Shown here one piece after another: positions 9,109 through 18,518 of a stretch of DNA of 64,000 nucleotides (the first letter of the stretch is position 1; every line of letters begins with the position of its first letter). Both the position numbers and the translations under genes were made by a program. The notes under the pieces are model-generated. The model was not told where the DNA came from. It saw nothing but the letters and a program-made list of their open reading frames with translations, and did not search any database. This stretch comes from Rhodospirillaceae bacterium UBA1479 (lineage in GTDB: Bacteria; Pseudomonadota; Alphaproteobacteria; Rhodospirillales; Casp-alpha2): assembly GCA_002325375.1 (NCBI GenBank), contig DCRZ01000006.1, positions 558,151 through 622,150 on the forward strand, in the 5' to 3' direction.

Positions 9109-10524
9109 ATGATGGACGCCGACAAGGCGGTGCCAGGGGCGACCGCGGTGCTGGCGGATTTCGCCGCCGGTCTGACGTTCGAGGATCTGCCGAAGGATGT
9201 CGTCGACCATCTGAAGCTGGCGGTGCTCGACGGGCTGGCCTGCTGCCTACATGGCGCCACCCTGCCGTGGACCCGCATGGTCGCCGACTTGGTCGACCAT
9301 GACGGCGGCACGCCGGAAGCATCCCTGATCGGCATGCTGCGCATGGTGCCCGTGGCCAATGCCGTGCTGGTCAACGCCACGGCGGGCCACGCGTTTGAGA
9401 TGGACGACATCCACCGCGACGCCATCACCCATCCCAATTCCATCGCCGTGCCGGTGGCCTTGAACATGGGCGAACGCCTGTTGGGCACGCGCCGCGCCGG
9501 GGTGCCGGGATCGCTGGTGCTGACGGCCATGGCGGCGGGCTACGAGGTTGCTTGCCGGGTGGGCTCGGCCGCCGGGACGGACCTGCTGCTGCGGGGCTTC
9601 CACCCCCAGGGCACCGTCGGCCCCCTGGTCGCCGCCGCCACGGCGGCGCGCATGATGGGCCTGGACGCGGCCGCGACAGCCCATGCGCTGGGCATCGCGG
9701 GCTCGCTTGGCGCCGGGCTGATGGCCGCCCAGGAAGGGGCCATGGTCAAGCGCCTGCATTCCGGCCGTGCGGCCGAGGCCGGGGTCCGCGGGGCCGAGCT
9801 GGCCGCCAAGGGCTTTACCGGCATTTCCGACATGGTCGAGGCCGAATACGGTGGGTTCCTTTCCGCCTTTGCCGGCAAGATCAATATTGATCGCGCCGTG
9901 CAGGGCCTGATGCCCGGCCAGGACATGCAATGGGAAGTGCTGCGCACGGGCTTCAAGCCCCACGCCATGGTGACCAGCATCCACGGTGCCCTCGATGCGC
10001 TCCGCGCCGTGATGACGGATAACAATCTGGCCGCCGGCGACATCGCCCGCATCACGGCATATGTCAGCCATCCGACCTATGTCCATTGCGCTTGGCCCTA
10101 CAAGGCCCAGGGCATCACGGCGGCGCAGATGAACCTGTATTACGGGCTCACCATGATCGCCCTCGACGGGGAGGCCTTCACCGCCCAGTTCACCGAGGAC
10201 CGCATCAAGGCCCCCGAGGTGCTTGCGTTCATCGACCGCATCGATGCCGAGGTCGATCCCGCGATCGAAGCCGAAGGCCCGGGCGCCCGCCACATGGCGC
10301 GGGTCACGGTGGTGACCACGGACGGGCGGACGCTGTCCCATACCGAGCGCAACCGCCGCGGCAGCCCGGAAAACCCTGTTTCGGCCGCGGACCTGGACCG
10401 CAAGTACAACGCGCTCGCGGTCCCCGTGCTGGGCGAGGCCAAGGCCGCCAAGGTGAAGGATTTCGTCGCGGAGTTGGACACTGTTGAGGACATCCGCCCG
10501 CTGATGAACCTGCTGACGGCGTGA
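9109..10524 (+). CDS. MmgE/PrpD family protein
   Basis: Family of 2-methylcitrate dehydratase and iminodisuccinate epimerase-like enzymes. The 471-residue product has the family's N-terminal helical domain (DGLACCLHGATLPW, then AGHAFEMDDIHRDAITHPNSIAVPVAL with the conserved HPN) and the second domain with GFKPHAMVTSIHGALDAL. I prefer ATG 9109, which follows AAGGATGGAG; a GTG at 9091 is also possible. No citrate synthase or propionyl-CoA genes lie nearby, so propionate use is not implied. The oxygenase upstream suggests catabolism of a GntR-regulated organic acid. Confidence 0.88.
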   Translation: MMDADKAVPGATAVLADFAAGLTFEDLPKDVVDHLKLAVLDGLACCLHGATLPWTRMVADLVDHDGGTPEASLIGMLRMVPVANAVLVNATAGHAFEMDDIHRDAITHPNSIAVPVALNMGERLLGTRRAGVPGSLVLTAMAAGYEVACRVGSAAGTDLLLRGFHPQGTVGPLVAAATAARMMGLDAAATAHALGIAGSLGAGLMAAQEGAMVKRLHSGRAAEAGVRGAELAAKGFTGISDMVEAEYGGFLSAFAGKINIDRAVQGLMPGQDMQWEVLRTGFKPHAMVTSIHGALDALRAVMTDNNLAAGDIARITAYVSHPTYVHCAWPYKAQGITAAQMNLYYGLTMIALDGEAFTAQFTEDRIKAPEVLAFIDRIDAEVDPAIEAEGPGARHMARVTVVTTDGRTLSHTERNRRGSPENPVSAADLDRKYNALAVPVLGEAKAAKVKDFVAELDTVEDIRPLMNLLTA

Positions 10525-10610
10525 TCCGCCGCTCGGTGGCGGCAGGGGAGCGATTGGTGTAGAATCTACCTGCTCATGGGGGATCAACTCTTACGTTGGA
10601 GGTCCTGGCC

Positions 10611-10931
10611 ATGCCTGAAGAACGCCGCGCCGCGCGTCGGTTCGACATCAGTGAACTGATCTTCGTATCTTCCAAGGCGGAGACGAGAACGGGACTTCTG
10701 CGCGACATTTCCCGGCAGGGGGCGCAGGTCGAGTTTTCCGACATCCTGGGCCGGACCCAACACGCCTTTGCCGCGGGCGACGCGGTCGATATCCGCATCG
10801 ACGGGTTGGGCGAGTTGCCCGGCGTCGTCTCGCGCCTGACGGGCCGGGGCGTCGCCATCGAATTCCGCATCGATGATGAGCAGCAGGAAATGCTGCGGGC
10901 GGAAATACAGGAAGCCTTCGACGCGGCGTGA
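10611..10931 (+). CDS. PilZ domain protein
   Basis: Single-domain PilZ protein of 106 residues, a probable cyclic-di-GMP receptor. It has the N-terminal arginine cluster RRAARRFD (the RxxxR motif) and the downstream D-x-S-x-x-G signature in DISRQGAQVEF, then a beta-barrel region ending in VVSRLTGRGVAIEFRI. The ATG at 10611 follows GGAGG (10598-10602); the longer frame begins at a TTG inside that ribosome-binding site. It is convergent with trkH. No flagellar or polysaccharide gene lies next to it, so its output partner is unknown. Confidence 0.88.
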   Translation: MPEERRAARRFDISELIFVSSKAETRTGLLRDISRQGAQVEFSDILGRTQHAFAAGDAVDIRIDGLGELPGVVSRLTGRGVAIEFRIDDEQQEMLRAEIQEAFDAA

Positions 10932-10951
10932 CGCGGCGGCGCTTGAGGTTC

Positions 10952-12397
10952 TCAGTAGCGCCAGAAATCCCGATCGAACATCACCAGCAGGGCCAATACC
11001 TCTAGCCGCCCGGCCAGCATGGCCAGGGTCAAAATCCATTTCGCCGCGTCGGGCAAGGGCTGGAAGGTGCCGGATGGGCCGATGATCGGCCCCAGGCCCG
11101 GGCCGACGTTGGTGATGGCGGTCACGGTCGCCGAATAGGCCGTCAGGATATCCAGTTCCAGAAACGATAGCGCCACCGTGAACACGGCGATGGTGGCCAC
11201 GAACACGGCCAGGAAGGCGAGGATCGAATAGGGTACGTCGTCGGGCACGGGGGCGCCGTTGTAGGACAGGGTGATCACCCGGTTGGGGCTGAACAGGCGC
11301 TTCACATGGGCGCGCACCAGTTTGTAGAGGATCTGGTGGCGGTAGATCTTGATCGCGCCCGAGGTCGATCCCGAACAGCCGCCGATGTACATGAGCGCCA
11401 GGAACACCCCGACCCCGCCGGGGCCCCAGGTCGTGTAATCATCTGTGGCGAAGCCCGTGGTGGTGACCACGGAGGTCACGTTGAACGCGGTCAGGGTCAG
11501 GGCGGCGGGAAAATCGATGCCGCGCTCCCAGGTCATCCATCCGGCCAGGCCGAGGCTGACGACGATCAGCAGGGCGATGAAGCCGCGCACCTGTTCGTCG
11601 GAGAACATTTGCCCCGGATTGCCCCGCGCGGCCTTGATGTACAGGTAGAACGGCACGGCCCCGGCGGCCATGAACAGGGTTGCGATCCAATGCAGGGCCG
11701 GGCTTTTGAAAAACCCGAAAGACGCATCATGGGTCGAATAGCCGCCGGTCGACACGGTGGCCATGGCATGGGTTATCGCATCGAACAGGGACATACCGAA
11801 CATGAAGTAGAGCAGCGCGCAGAGCACCGTCAGCAGCGTATAGAAGGCCATCAGGTAGATGACCATCTGGAACGCGCTGGCGCTGAACTTCTCGCCCGTG
11901 TCCGAACTTTCGATCTTGAACAGCTGCATGCCGCCGACGCGCATCAGCGGCAGCATGAGGATCGCCATGGCGATGATCCCGATGCCGCCCAGCCACTGCA
12001 GGATCGCCCGCCACAGAAGGATGCCCGGCGGCAGGTGGTCCAGGCCGGTCAGGATGGTCGATCCGGTGGTGGTGATGCCCGACATGGATTCGAACAGGGC
12101 GTCGGTCAGGCTGATGCCCAAGCCCAGGAACGGGATCGCGGCGATGGCAGCGACCGTGACCCAGCCCAGGGCCGTGACCAGAAACGCCTGGCGCAGGTTC
12201 AGCTTGATGCCGTCCCTGGGCCAGGCGGCGATGGCCAGGGCGAAGCCGATGAAGCCGGTGACCAGGGCCGCCGTGACGAACGGCTTCCAGTCCTGGTCGT
12301 GGTAGACGGCGTCGGTCAGGGCGGGGATGCACAGAAGCACCGCGATAAAGCAGGACAGCAGCCCCAGAAGGTGCACGACGGGCCGAATGTTCAGCAT
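10952..12397 (-). CDS. trkH: Potassium uptake protein TrkH
   Basis: Membrane subunit of the Trk potassium transporter, 481 residues with about ten or more hydrophobic segments. The four P-loop repeats can be followed: DALFESMSGITTTGSTIL, then DAITHAMATVSTGGYSTHD, then TAFNVTSVVTTTGFATDDY, and ITNVGPGLGPIIG near the end. The start has AAAGGAGGG close upstream. The cytoplasmic regulator TrkA is not encoded in the window. It lies between purQ (same strand, 54 bases upstream) and the convergent PilZ gene. Confidence 0.95.
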   Translation of the reverse strand: MLNIRPVVHLLGLLSCFIAVLLCIPALTDAVYHDQDWKPFVTAALVTGFIGFALAIAAWPRDGIKLNLRQAFLVTALGWVTVAAIAAIPFLGLGISLTDALFESMSGITTTGSTILTGLDHLPPGILLWRAILQWLGGIGIIAMAILMLPLMRVGGMQLFKIESSDTGEKFSASAFQMVIYLMAFYTLLTVLCALLYFMFGMSLFDAITHAMATVSTGGYSTHDASFGFFKSPALHWIATLFMAAGAVPFYLYIKAARGNPGQMFSDEQVRGFIALLIVVSLGLAGWMTWERGIDFPAALTLTAFNVTSVVTTTGFATDDYTTWGPGGVGVFLALMYIGGCSGSTSGAIKIYRHQILYKLVRAHVKRLFSPNRVITLSYNGAPVPDDVPYSILAFLAVFVATIAVFTVALSFLELDILTAYSATVTAITNVGPGLGPIIGPSGTFQPLPDAAKWILTLAMLAGRLEVLALLVMFDRDFWRY

Positions 12398-12451
12398 CTC
12401 GTGACCCTCCTTTAAGGGTCTGCGGAAACGGCCGGGCCGGATTGGCCGGTC

Positions 12452-13153
12452 TTAGTGGAGCGCGGCCACCAGCCCGTCGAACAGGGGCTTACCGTCGGTG
12501 CCGCCAAGCGCGGCTTCGGCAAGGCGTTCGGGGTGGGGCATCATGCCCAGCACGTTGCCGGCCGCGTTGACGATGCCGGCGATGTTGTTGCGGCTGCCGT
12601 TGGGATTGGCCTCGTCCGCGACTTTGCCCTTGGGGTCGCAGTAGCGGAAGGCGACGCGGCCTTCGCCCTCAAGGCGCTCCAGGGTCGCGTCGTCGGCGAA
12701 ATAGTTGCCGTCGTGATGGGCGACGGGAATGCGGATCACCTGATCTGCCGAATAGGCGCCGGTGAAGGGGGTGTCCGTGTTCTCGACCTTGAGCCAGACA
12801 TCCTTGCACACGAATTTCAGGCCGGCGTTGCGCATCAGCGCGCCCGGCAGCAGCCCGGCCTCGGTCAATACCTGAAAGCCGTTGCACACGCCCAGCACGG
12901 GCACACCCTTGTTGGCGCGCTCCACCACCGTGCGCATGACCGGCGAATTGGCAGCCATCGCGCCGGAGCGCAGATAGTCGCCATAGCTGAACCCGCCCGG
13001 CACGGCGATCAGATCGACGTCGGGCAATTCGGTGTCGCGGTGCCAATGCATGATGACGTCGGTGCCGGTCACCGCTTCCAGCGCGACCTTCATGTCGCGG
13101 TCGCAGTTGGAGCCGGGAAAGACGATGACGGCGGCTTTCGTATTGGTCGGCAT
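12452..13153 (-). CDS. purQ: Phosphoribosylformylglycinamidine synthase, glutaminase subunit PurQ
   Basis: Class I glutamine amidotransferase that feeds ammonia to PurL. The 233-residue protein has the PurQ start [15 protein letters not shown], the nucleophile Cys90 in VLGVCNGFQ, and the His-Glu pair in [10 protein letters not shown] near residue 213. It follows purS after 9 bases in the order purC-purS-purQ, which is the usual alphaproteobacterial arrangement. The strand and order predict co-transcription. Confidence 0.97.
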   Translation of the reverse strand: MPTNTKAAVIVFPGSNCDRDMKVALEAVTGTDVIMHWHRDTELPDVDLIAVPGGFSYGDYLRSGAMAANSPVMRTVVERANKGVPVLGVCNGFQVLTEAGLLPGALMRNAGLKFVCKDVWLKVENTDTPFTGAYSADQVIRIPVAHHDGNYFADDATLERLEGEGRVAFRYCDPKGKVADEANPNGSRNNIAGIVNAAGNVLGMMPHPERLAEAALGGTDGKPLFDGLVAALH

Positions 13154-13162
13154 GGCGGGGGA

Positions 13163-13408
13163 TCAGCCTTCGGCGATATCGACGGAAAAGTTCTCGATCA
13201 CCGTGTTGGCCAGAAGCTTCTGGCACATGGCCTCCACGGTTTCCTTGGCCTTGGCGGGATCGGTTTCGGCCAGTTCCAGTTCGATGTATTTGCCCTGGCG
13301 CACGTCGTTGACGCCGTCAAAGCCGAGCCCGGCCAGCGAATGCTGGACCGCCTTGCCTTGCGGGTCGAGAACGCCGGATTTCAGGGTAACGTGGACGCGT
13401 GCTTTCAT
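13163..13408 (-). CDS. purS: Phosphoribosylformylglycinamidine synthase subunit PurS
   Basis: Small structural subunit that bridges PurL and PurQ. From MKARVHVTLKSGVLDPQGKA the product is 81 residues, the usual PurS length, and ends with CQKLLANTVIENFSVDI. The start codon at 13408 is separated by one base from the purC stop, implying translational coupling. The longer frame would run 32 residues back into purC and is not credible. Confidence 0.96.
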   Translation of the reverse strand: MKARVHVTLKSGVLDPQGKAVQHSLAGLGFDGVNDVRQGKYIELELAETDPAKAKETVEAMCQKLLANTVIENFSVDIAEG

Positions 13409-13409
13409 C

Positions 13410-14177
13410 TTACTGAACGGTCTCCGGTTCCTTGATGTCGACGGGGCCCGATTCCGGCAGAATGCCGAGGCGCCGGGCGACCTCCTGATAGGCCTCCGCG
13501 ACATTGCCGAGGTCGCGGCGGAACCGGTCCTTGTCCATCTTTTCGTTGGTCAGGACGTCCCACAGGCGCATGGAATCGGGGCTGATCTCGTCGGCCAGCA
13601 CGATGCGCATGTTTTGGTCGTTTTCCCACAGGCGGCCGAATTCCAGCTTGAAATCGACCAGTTTCAGGCCGATGCCCATGAACAGGCCCGACAAATAGTC
13701 GTTGATGCGCAAGGACAGGGCCATGATCTCGTCCATGTCCTGCGGCGTCGCCCAGCCGAAGGCGGTGACGTGTTCCTCGGCGATCAGGGGATCGCCCAGT
13801 TCGTCCGATTTGTAGCAGTATTCGATGATCGAGCGCGGCAGGGCCGTGCCTTCCTCCATGCCGAAGCGCTTGGAGAACGTGCCGGCGGCGACGTTGCGCA
13901 CGATGATCTCGACCGGGATGATCTCGACCTCGCGGACCAGCTGCTCGCGCATGTTGAGGCGCCGCACGAAGTGGGTCGGCACGCCGATCTCACCGAGGCG
14001 GAGCATCAAATACTCGGAAATCCGGTTGTTGAGCACCCCCTTGCCGGTGATGGTGCCCTTTTTCTGGTTGTTGAAGGCGGTCGCGTCGTCCTTGAAGTAC
14101 TGGACGATGGTGCCGGGTTCCGGGCCCTCGAAAAGGACCTTTGCCTTGCCTTCGTAAATCTGTCTGCGTCTTGCCAT
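13410..14177 (-). CDS. purC: Phosphoribosylaminoimidazole-succinocarboxamide synthase
   Basis: SAICAR synthetase, joining aspartate to CAIR with ATP. The 255 residues show the typical start [20 protein letters not shown], the SAICAR signatures ([35 protein letters not shown]), and [10 protein letters not shown] with the metal and nucleotide ligands. GAGGG lies about ten bases before the ATG. It heads the purC-purS-purQ run; the 120-base gap upstream, with AT-rich sequence near 14260-14290, probably holds the promoter. Confidence 0.97.
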   Translation of the reverse strand: MARRRQIYEGKAKVLFEGPEPGTIVQYFKDDATAFNNQKKGTITGKGVLNNRISEYLMLRLGEIGVPTHFVRRLNMREQLVREVEIIPVEIIVRNVAAGTFSKRFGMEEGTALPRSIIEYCYKSDELGDPLIAEEHVTAFGWATPQDMDEIMALSLRINDYLSGLFMGIGLKLVDFKLEFGRLWENDQNMRIVLADEISPDSMRLWDVLTNEKMDKDRFRRDLGNVAEAYQEVARRLGILPESGPVDIKEPETVQ

Positions 14178-14297
14178 GGGTTTGTGCCCTCGTGAAGTTC
14201 CCCTTTGTGGTCGCTCCGAAATGGGGCGTGGCCTGCGGGGGAGGGGTTAGACGCACCATATAGCAGCGTCGGAGAGCCCGCTCAACAGAATAGGGGA

Positions 14298-15056
14298 TCA
14301 GTCGGTGATTGGCCGAAATCCGCCGGGCCGTGGCCGCTCGGGACAGAACAGCCATTGGGGTTTCAGGGCCGGATCGAAGGGTTTGGGCAGGGCGATCAGC
14401 GACGACGACACGGTTTCGAACCCGAAATCCGTGGTGAAAGCCATGGAATCGCGCTCGCCGCCGCCTTGCCATTCCTTGAAATCCGACATCAAGGCCACCC
14501 AGGCGTCCCATCCGCCGGCCCCCTGGGCCGGGTCCGGTGGGGGGGCGGCTTCGAACAGGGGGCGGTAGTGGCCGATGCGCGCCGAGGTATCGTCGTTCAG
14601 ATCATAAGCCGTGATCATCGACAGGCCCGGGCGGATTTCCTGGACGGAAACCTGGGGGTCCCGACCGTTGCCGGAAATCCAGAAGGCGCGGTTCACGTCG
14701 CCGACGATCAGGTTGAACGACCGATAGGCGCTGCCGTCGAGATGGGCCAGGGCCTCGGCGGCTTCGGCGGCCTCGCCGTGGCTTAGGGCTTCCAGCGGCA
14801 ATTCGCCGCGCGACCGCTTGCCGGCTTCCTGGCCCAGCGATCCGTGGCGGTTCAACACGCCGGCCACCATGCGGTCGTCGTTGACGCCAAGCCAGGTGCC
14901 GCCGGCGGATCTGTCCCGCCCGGCGGTGACATGGGGCGCATCCGGCCAATGGCGGCCCGGCGGGTCGGAAAGCCGCTCCGCCATCTCGTCGCGGTTGGCG
15001 GCGACGATCAGTGGCCAGTCATGGCCCGGGCGGCGTAGAATGACGAGTGTGCACAT
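14298..15056 (-). CDS. NRDE/TANGO2 family protein
   Basis: Bacterial member of the TANGO2 (DUF833, PF05742) family, which in eukaryotes is tied to haem and lipid homeostasis. From MCTLVILRRPG the product is 252 residues. Cys2 follows the initiator Met, as in Ntn-type enzymes, and the family name motif NRDE is at 21-24. SAGGTWLGVNDDRMVAGVLNRHG is also characteristic. The start at 15056 was chosen because Cys2 must be terminal; the longer frame adds 29 untypical residues. No defined biochemical role. It lies between purC and the zeta gene. Confidence 0.85.
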   Translation of the reverse strand: MCTLVILRRPGHDWPLIVAANRDEMAERLSDPPGRHWPDAPHVTAGRDRSAGGTWLGVNDDRMVAGVLNRHGSLGQEAGKRSRGELPLEALSHGEAAEAAEALAHLDGSAYRSFNLIVGDVNRAFWISGNGRDPQVSVQEIRPGLSMITAYDLNDDTSARIGHYRPLFEAAPPPDPAQGAGGWDAWVALMSDFKEWQGGGERDSMAFTTDFGFETVSSSLIALPKPFDPALKPQWLFCPERPRPGGFRPITD

Positions 15057-15183
15057 AATCGTTACATAAGGCCTGTAGGCAGATTGCGCCAGCAGTTGCG
15101 CCGGATGTTGCGATGACGCGCCAACCCGCGTAAATAAGCCCAACGAAACTCATTACTCATTGGCCAGAACGGGAGCCCAGGAC

Positions 15184-15507
15184 ATGTCTGACGCCTTCAA
15201 GGACCGGGAAAAAGGTTACGAAGCCAAGTACCAGTTGGACGAAGAACAGCGGTTCAAGGCGGAATCCCGGCGCAACAAGCTGCTGGGCCTGTGGCTGGCC
15301 GAGGCTTTCGGGCTGAAGGGCTCCGACGCCGACGCCTATGCCCGCGAAGTGGTTCTGGCCGATCTGGACGAGCCCGGTGTCGACGATGTGGTGCGCAAGG
15401 TCATGGGCGATATCGAAACGCGCGGCCTGGCGATCACCGAAGACCAGATCCGGCGCAAGCTCGAAGACCTGCTGCACACCGCGGCCGAGCAGATCAAAAG
15501 CGAATAA
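15184..15507 (+). CDS. ATP synthase zeta-type inhibitor (DUF1476)
   Basis: 107-residue protein of the DUF1476 family, whose Paracoccus member is the zeta subunit that inhibits F1-ATPase hydrolysis. It begins MSDAFKDREKGYEAKYQLDEEQRFKAE, the conserved inhibitory N-terminus, followed by RRNKLLGLWLAE and a four-helix C-terminal domain. GGGAG is at 15170-15174. It sits inside the purine cluster in opposite orientation to purB and purC, a neighbourhood I recall from other alphaproteobacteria. Whether it inhibits strongly here cannot be judged. Confidence 0.88.
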   Translation: MSDAFKDREKGYEAKYQLDEEQRFKAESRRNKLLGLWLAEAFGLKGSDADAYAREVVLADLDEPGVDDVVRKVMGDIETRGLAITEDQIRRKLEDLLHTAAEQIKSE

Positions 15508-15518
15508 TTTCCCCTTGT

Positions 15519-15591
15519 GTCATTGCCGGGCCTGACCCGGCAATCCACGCCCGCCCGGTCCATGGACCCCCGGATCAAGTCCGGGGGTGAC
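15519..15591. repeat. REP-like palindromic doublet
   Basis: Two hairpins in tandem: ATTGCCGGG/CCCGGCAAT (15522-15543) and ACCCCCGGA/TCCGGGGGT (15566-15588), with the whole unit bounded by GTCA and TGAC. This is the look of the dispersed intergenic palindromes of alphaproteobacteria. It lies between convergent genes (zeta gene and the small unknown), where it may also end transcription. I saw no second copy in the window. Confidence 0.7.
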
Positions 15592-15607
15592 GGACGGGTG
15601 TGGCGGG

Positions 15608-15886
15608 CTATGCGGTGTCGCCCTTCAGGTGACGGTGCACCAGTTCCGCGTCCGCCGCGCCGCGCGACGGCAGGTTCAGGCTGCTTGAATGCCCGAAGCA
15701 GCGGATCCGGCCGTCCGCCGCCATTTCGACGAAACCCGCCGAGACGGGTTTGAGCGGACGCAGTTCGCCCGCCACCCAGCTATGGGTGAATTCGTGGGGG
15801 AACAGCACGGGGGCCTCGCCCCGCGCCGACGTGAACACGATGTATTTCATGGGAAAGCCGGGCAGAGGCGTTGGCTGGTCCGGCAT
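15608..15886 (-). CDS. Small conserved-looking hypothetical protein
   Basis: A 92-residue product I do not recognise. From the internal start MKYIVFTSARGEAPVLFPHEFTHSWVA (15850, 80 residues) it looks like a compact alpha/beta protein that ends in LVHRHLKGDTA; the fragment HEFTHSW resembles but does not match the zincin HExxH motif. It follows purB by 15 bases on the same strand and is probably co-transcribed. Neither start has a strong Shine-Dalgarno sequence. Codon use looks like that of real genes here. Confidence 0.6.
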   Translation of the reverse strand: MPDQPTPLPGFPMKYIVFTSARGEAPVLFPHEFTHSWVAGELRPLKPVSAGFVEMAADGRIRCFGHSSSLNLPSRGAADAELVHRHLKGDTA

Positions 15887-15901
15887 TCCGCGTCATCCGC
15901 T

Positions 15902-17293
<1,392 letters not shown>

Positions 17294-17429
17294 GGAAACT
17301 CCGTTTCAGGCGGGAAATTATAGTCTGGACGGCGGCGCGGACAAGCGGACATGCCAGACTGGGGCGGATTTGAAAAGACCCGACCGTCGATTTCCCCGAA
17401 TTTACGGCATTCCGGGATATATTCAGGCC

Positions 17430-18428
17430 ATGGATGACCTCAGCACCCCCGCCGATCTTCCGATGATTCCCCTGGTCGACGCCGGGCAAGGCGGCCCGCC
17501 TGCCGTGGCCGAGGCCGAACGGGCGCGCTTCGAGGACCTGTTCCGCGCGGGCCGCGACCATTACGGCCCCCTGTTCCTGGAACTGGGTGACCGGCTGACC
17601 AAACGTTGGCTCGCCGATTGTCCGACGCCCTACCGCGCCGATCTCGACGCCTGTGCGGGCCAATTGGACCATGCGGGGGTCTACATGCTGAACCTCAGTT
17701 ACGAATGGTCATGCACCACGGCCGTGGGCTGTCCGCCGTCGGGCCGCGGCAACCGCATGCTGCGCACCCTCGACTGGCCGCTCCATGGCCTGGGCCGCAA
17801 CGTGGTCGTCGCGCGGCAGGGGGGCGGCGCGGGGGACTGGCTCAACGTCACCTGGCCGGGGTTCGTGGGCGTGGCCACGGCCATGGCGCCGGGGCGCTTC
17901 GCGGCGGCGCTCAACCAGCCGCCCATGAAGATATGCACCACCAGCTGCTGGCTCGACTGGGCGATCGAGCGGACCCGGCTGTGGCGGCGGCGCCTGATGC
18001 CGCCGACGCATCTGCTGCGCCTGGCCTTCGAGATCTGCCCAACCTACGCGGCGGCGAAAGCCCTGCTGACCGAAACGCCGATCGCGGTGCCGGCCTTCTT
18101 CTCCCTGTCGGGAACGGAGGCCCATGAGGGCTGCGTTATCGAGCGCACGGAAACCGACGCCTTCGTCCGTGACGGCGGCAGCGCCGCCATCGCCAACCAC
18201 TGGATCGCGGGGCCCTTCACGGGCCGCTCGCGGGGCGCCGACAGCCCGGGCCGCCTCGCCCGGATGGAAGCCTGCCGGGACGGGGTCGAAGACGGTTTCG
18301 GCTGGGTCGTCCCGCCGATCCTCAACCCGACCACGCGGCTTGCCGTCACCGCCAACGCGGCCACGGGGGGGCTGCGGGTGCGTGGATACGAGGCAGCGGG
18401 GGCCGCGACCGGCGACTTCACCCTGTGA
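17430..18428 (+). CDS. Ntn-hydrolase of acid ceramidase/NAAA type
   Basis: From MDDLSTPADLP (17430) the 332-residue product has the cysteine Ntn-hydrolase core: LSYEWSCTTAVG with candidate nucleophile Cys95, then MLRTLDWPLHGLG, in which Arg112 and Asp115 match the conserved R-N-L-D-W of NAAA and acid ceramidase. Active enzymes of this fold cut themselves just before the Cys. Substrates are amides of fatty acids or bile acids in known relatives; none can be assigned here. The longer frame would overlap the start of purB. No signal peptide is obvious. 90 bases before the next gene. Confidence 0.7.
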   Translation: MDDLSTPADLPMIPLVDAGQGGPPAVAEAERARFEDLFRAGRDHYGPLFLELGDRLTKRWLADCPTPYRADLDACAGQLDHAGVYMLNLSYEWSCTTAVGCPPSGRGNRMLRTLDWPLHGLGRNVVVARQGGGAGDWLNVTWPGFVGVATAMAPGRFAAALNQPPMKICTTSCWLDWAIERTRLWRRRLMPPTHLLRLAFEICPTYAAAKALLTETPIAVPAFFSLSGTEAHEGCVIERTETDAFVRDGGSAAIANHWIAGPFTGRSRGADSPGRLARMEACRDGVEDGFGWVVPPILNPTTRLAVTANAATGGLRVRGYEAAGAATGDFTL

Positions 18429-18518
18429 CTTTGGTCATTGACGGTCGGGTCCGGTTTACTAGACTGCCGGTCCCGGGGGGGCTCCTGGAACTGCGTGTCG
18501 CATGTTGAGGAGACATCC

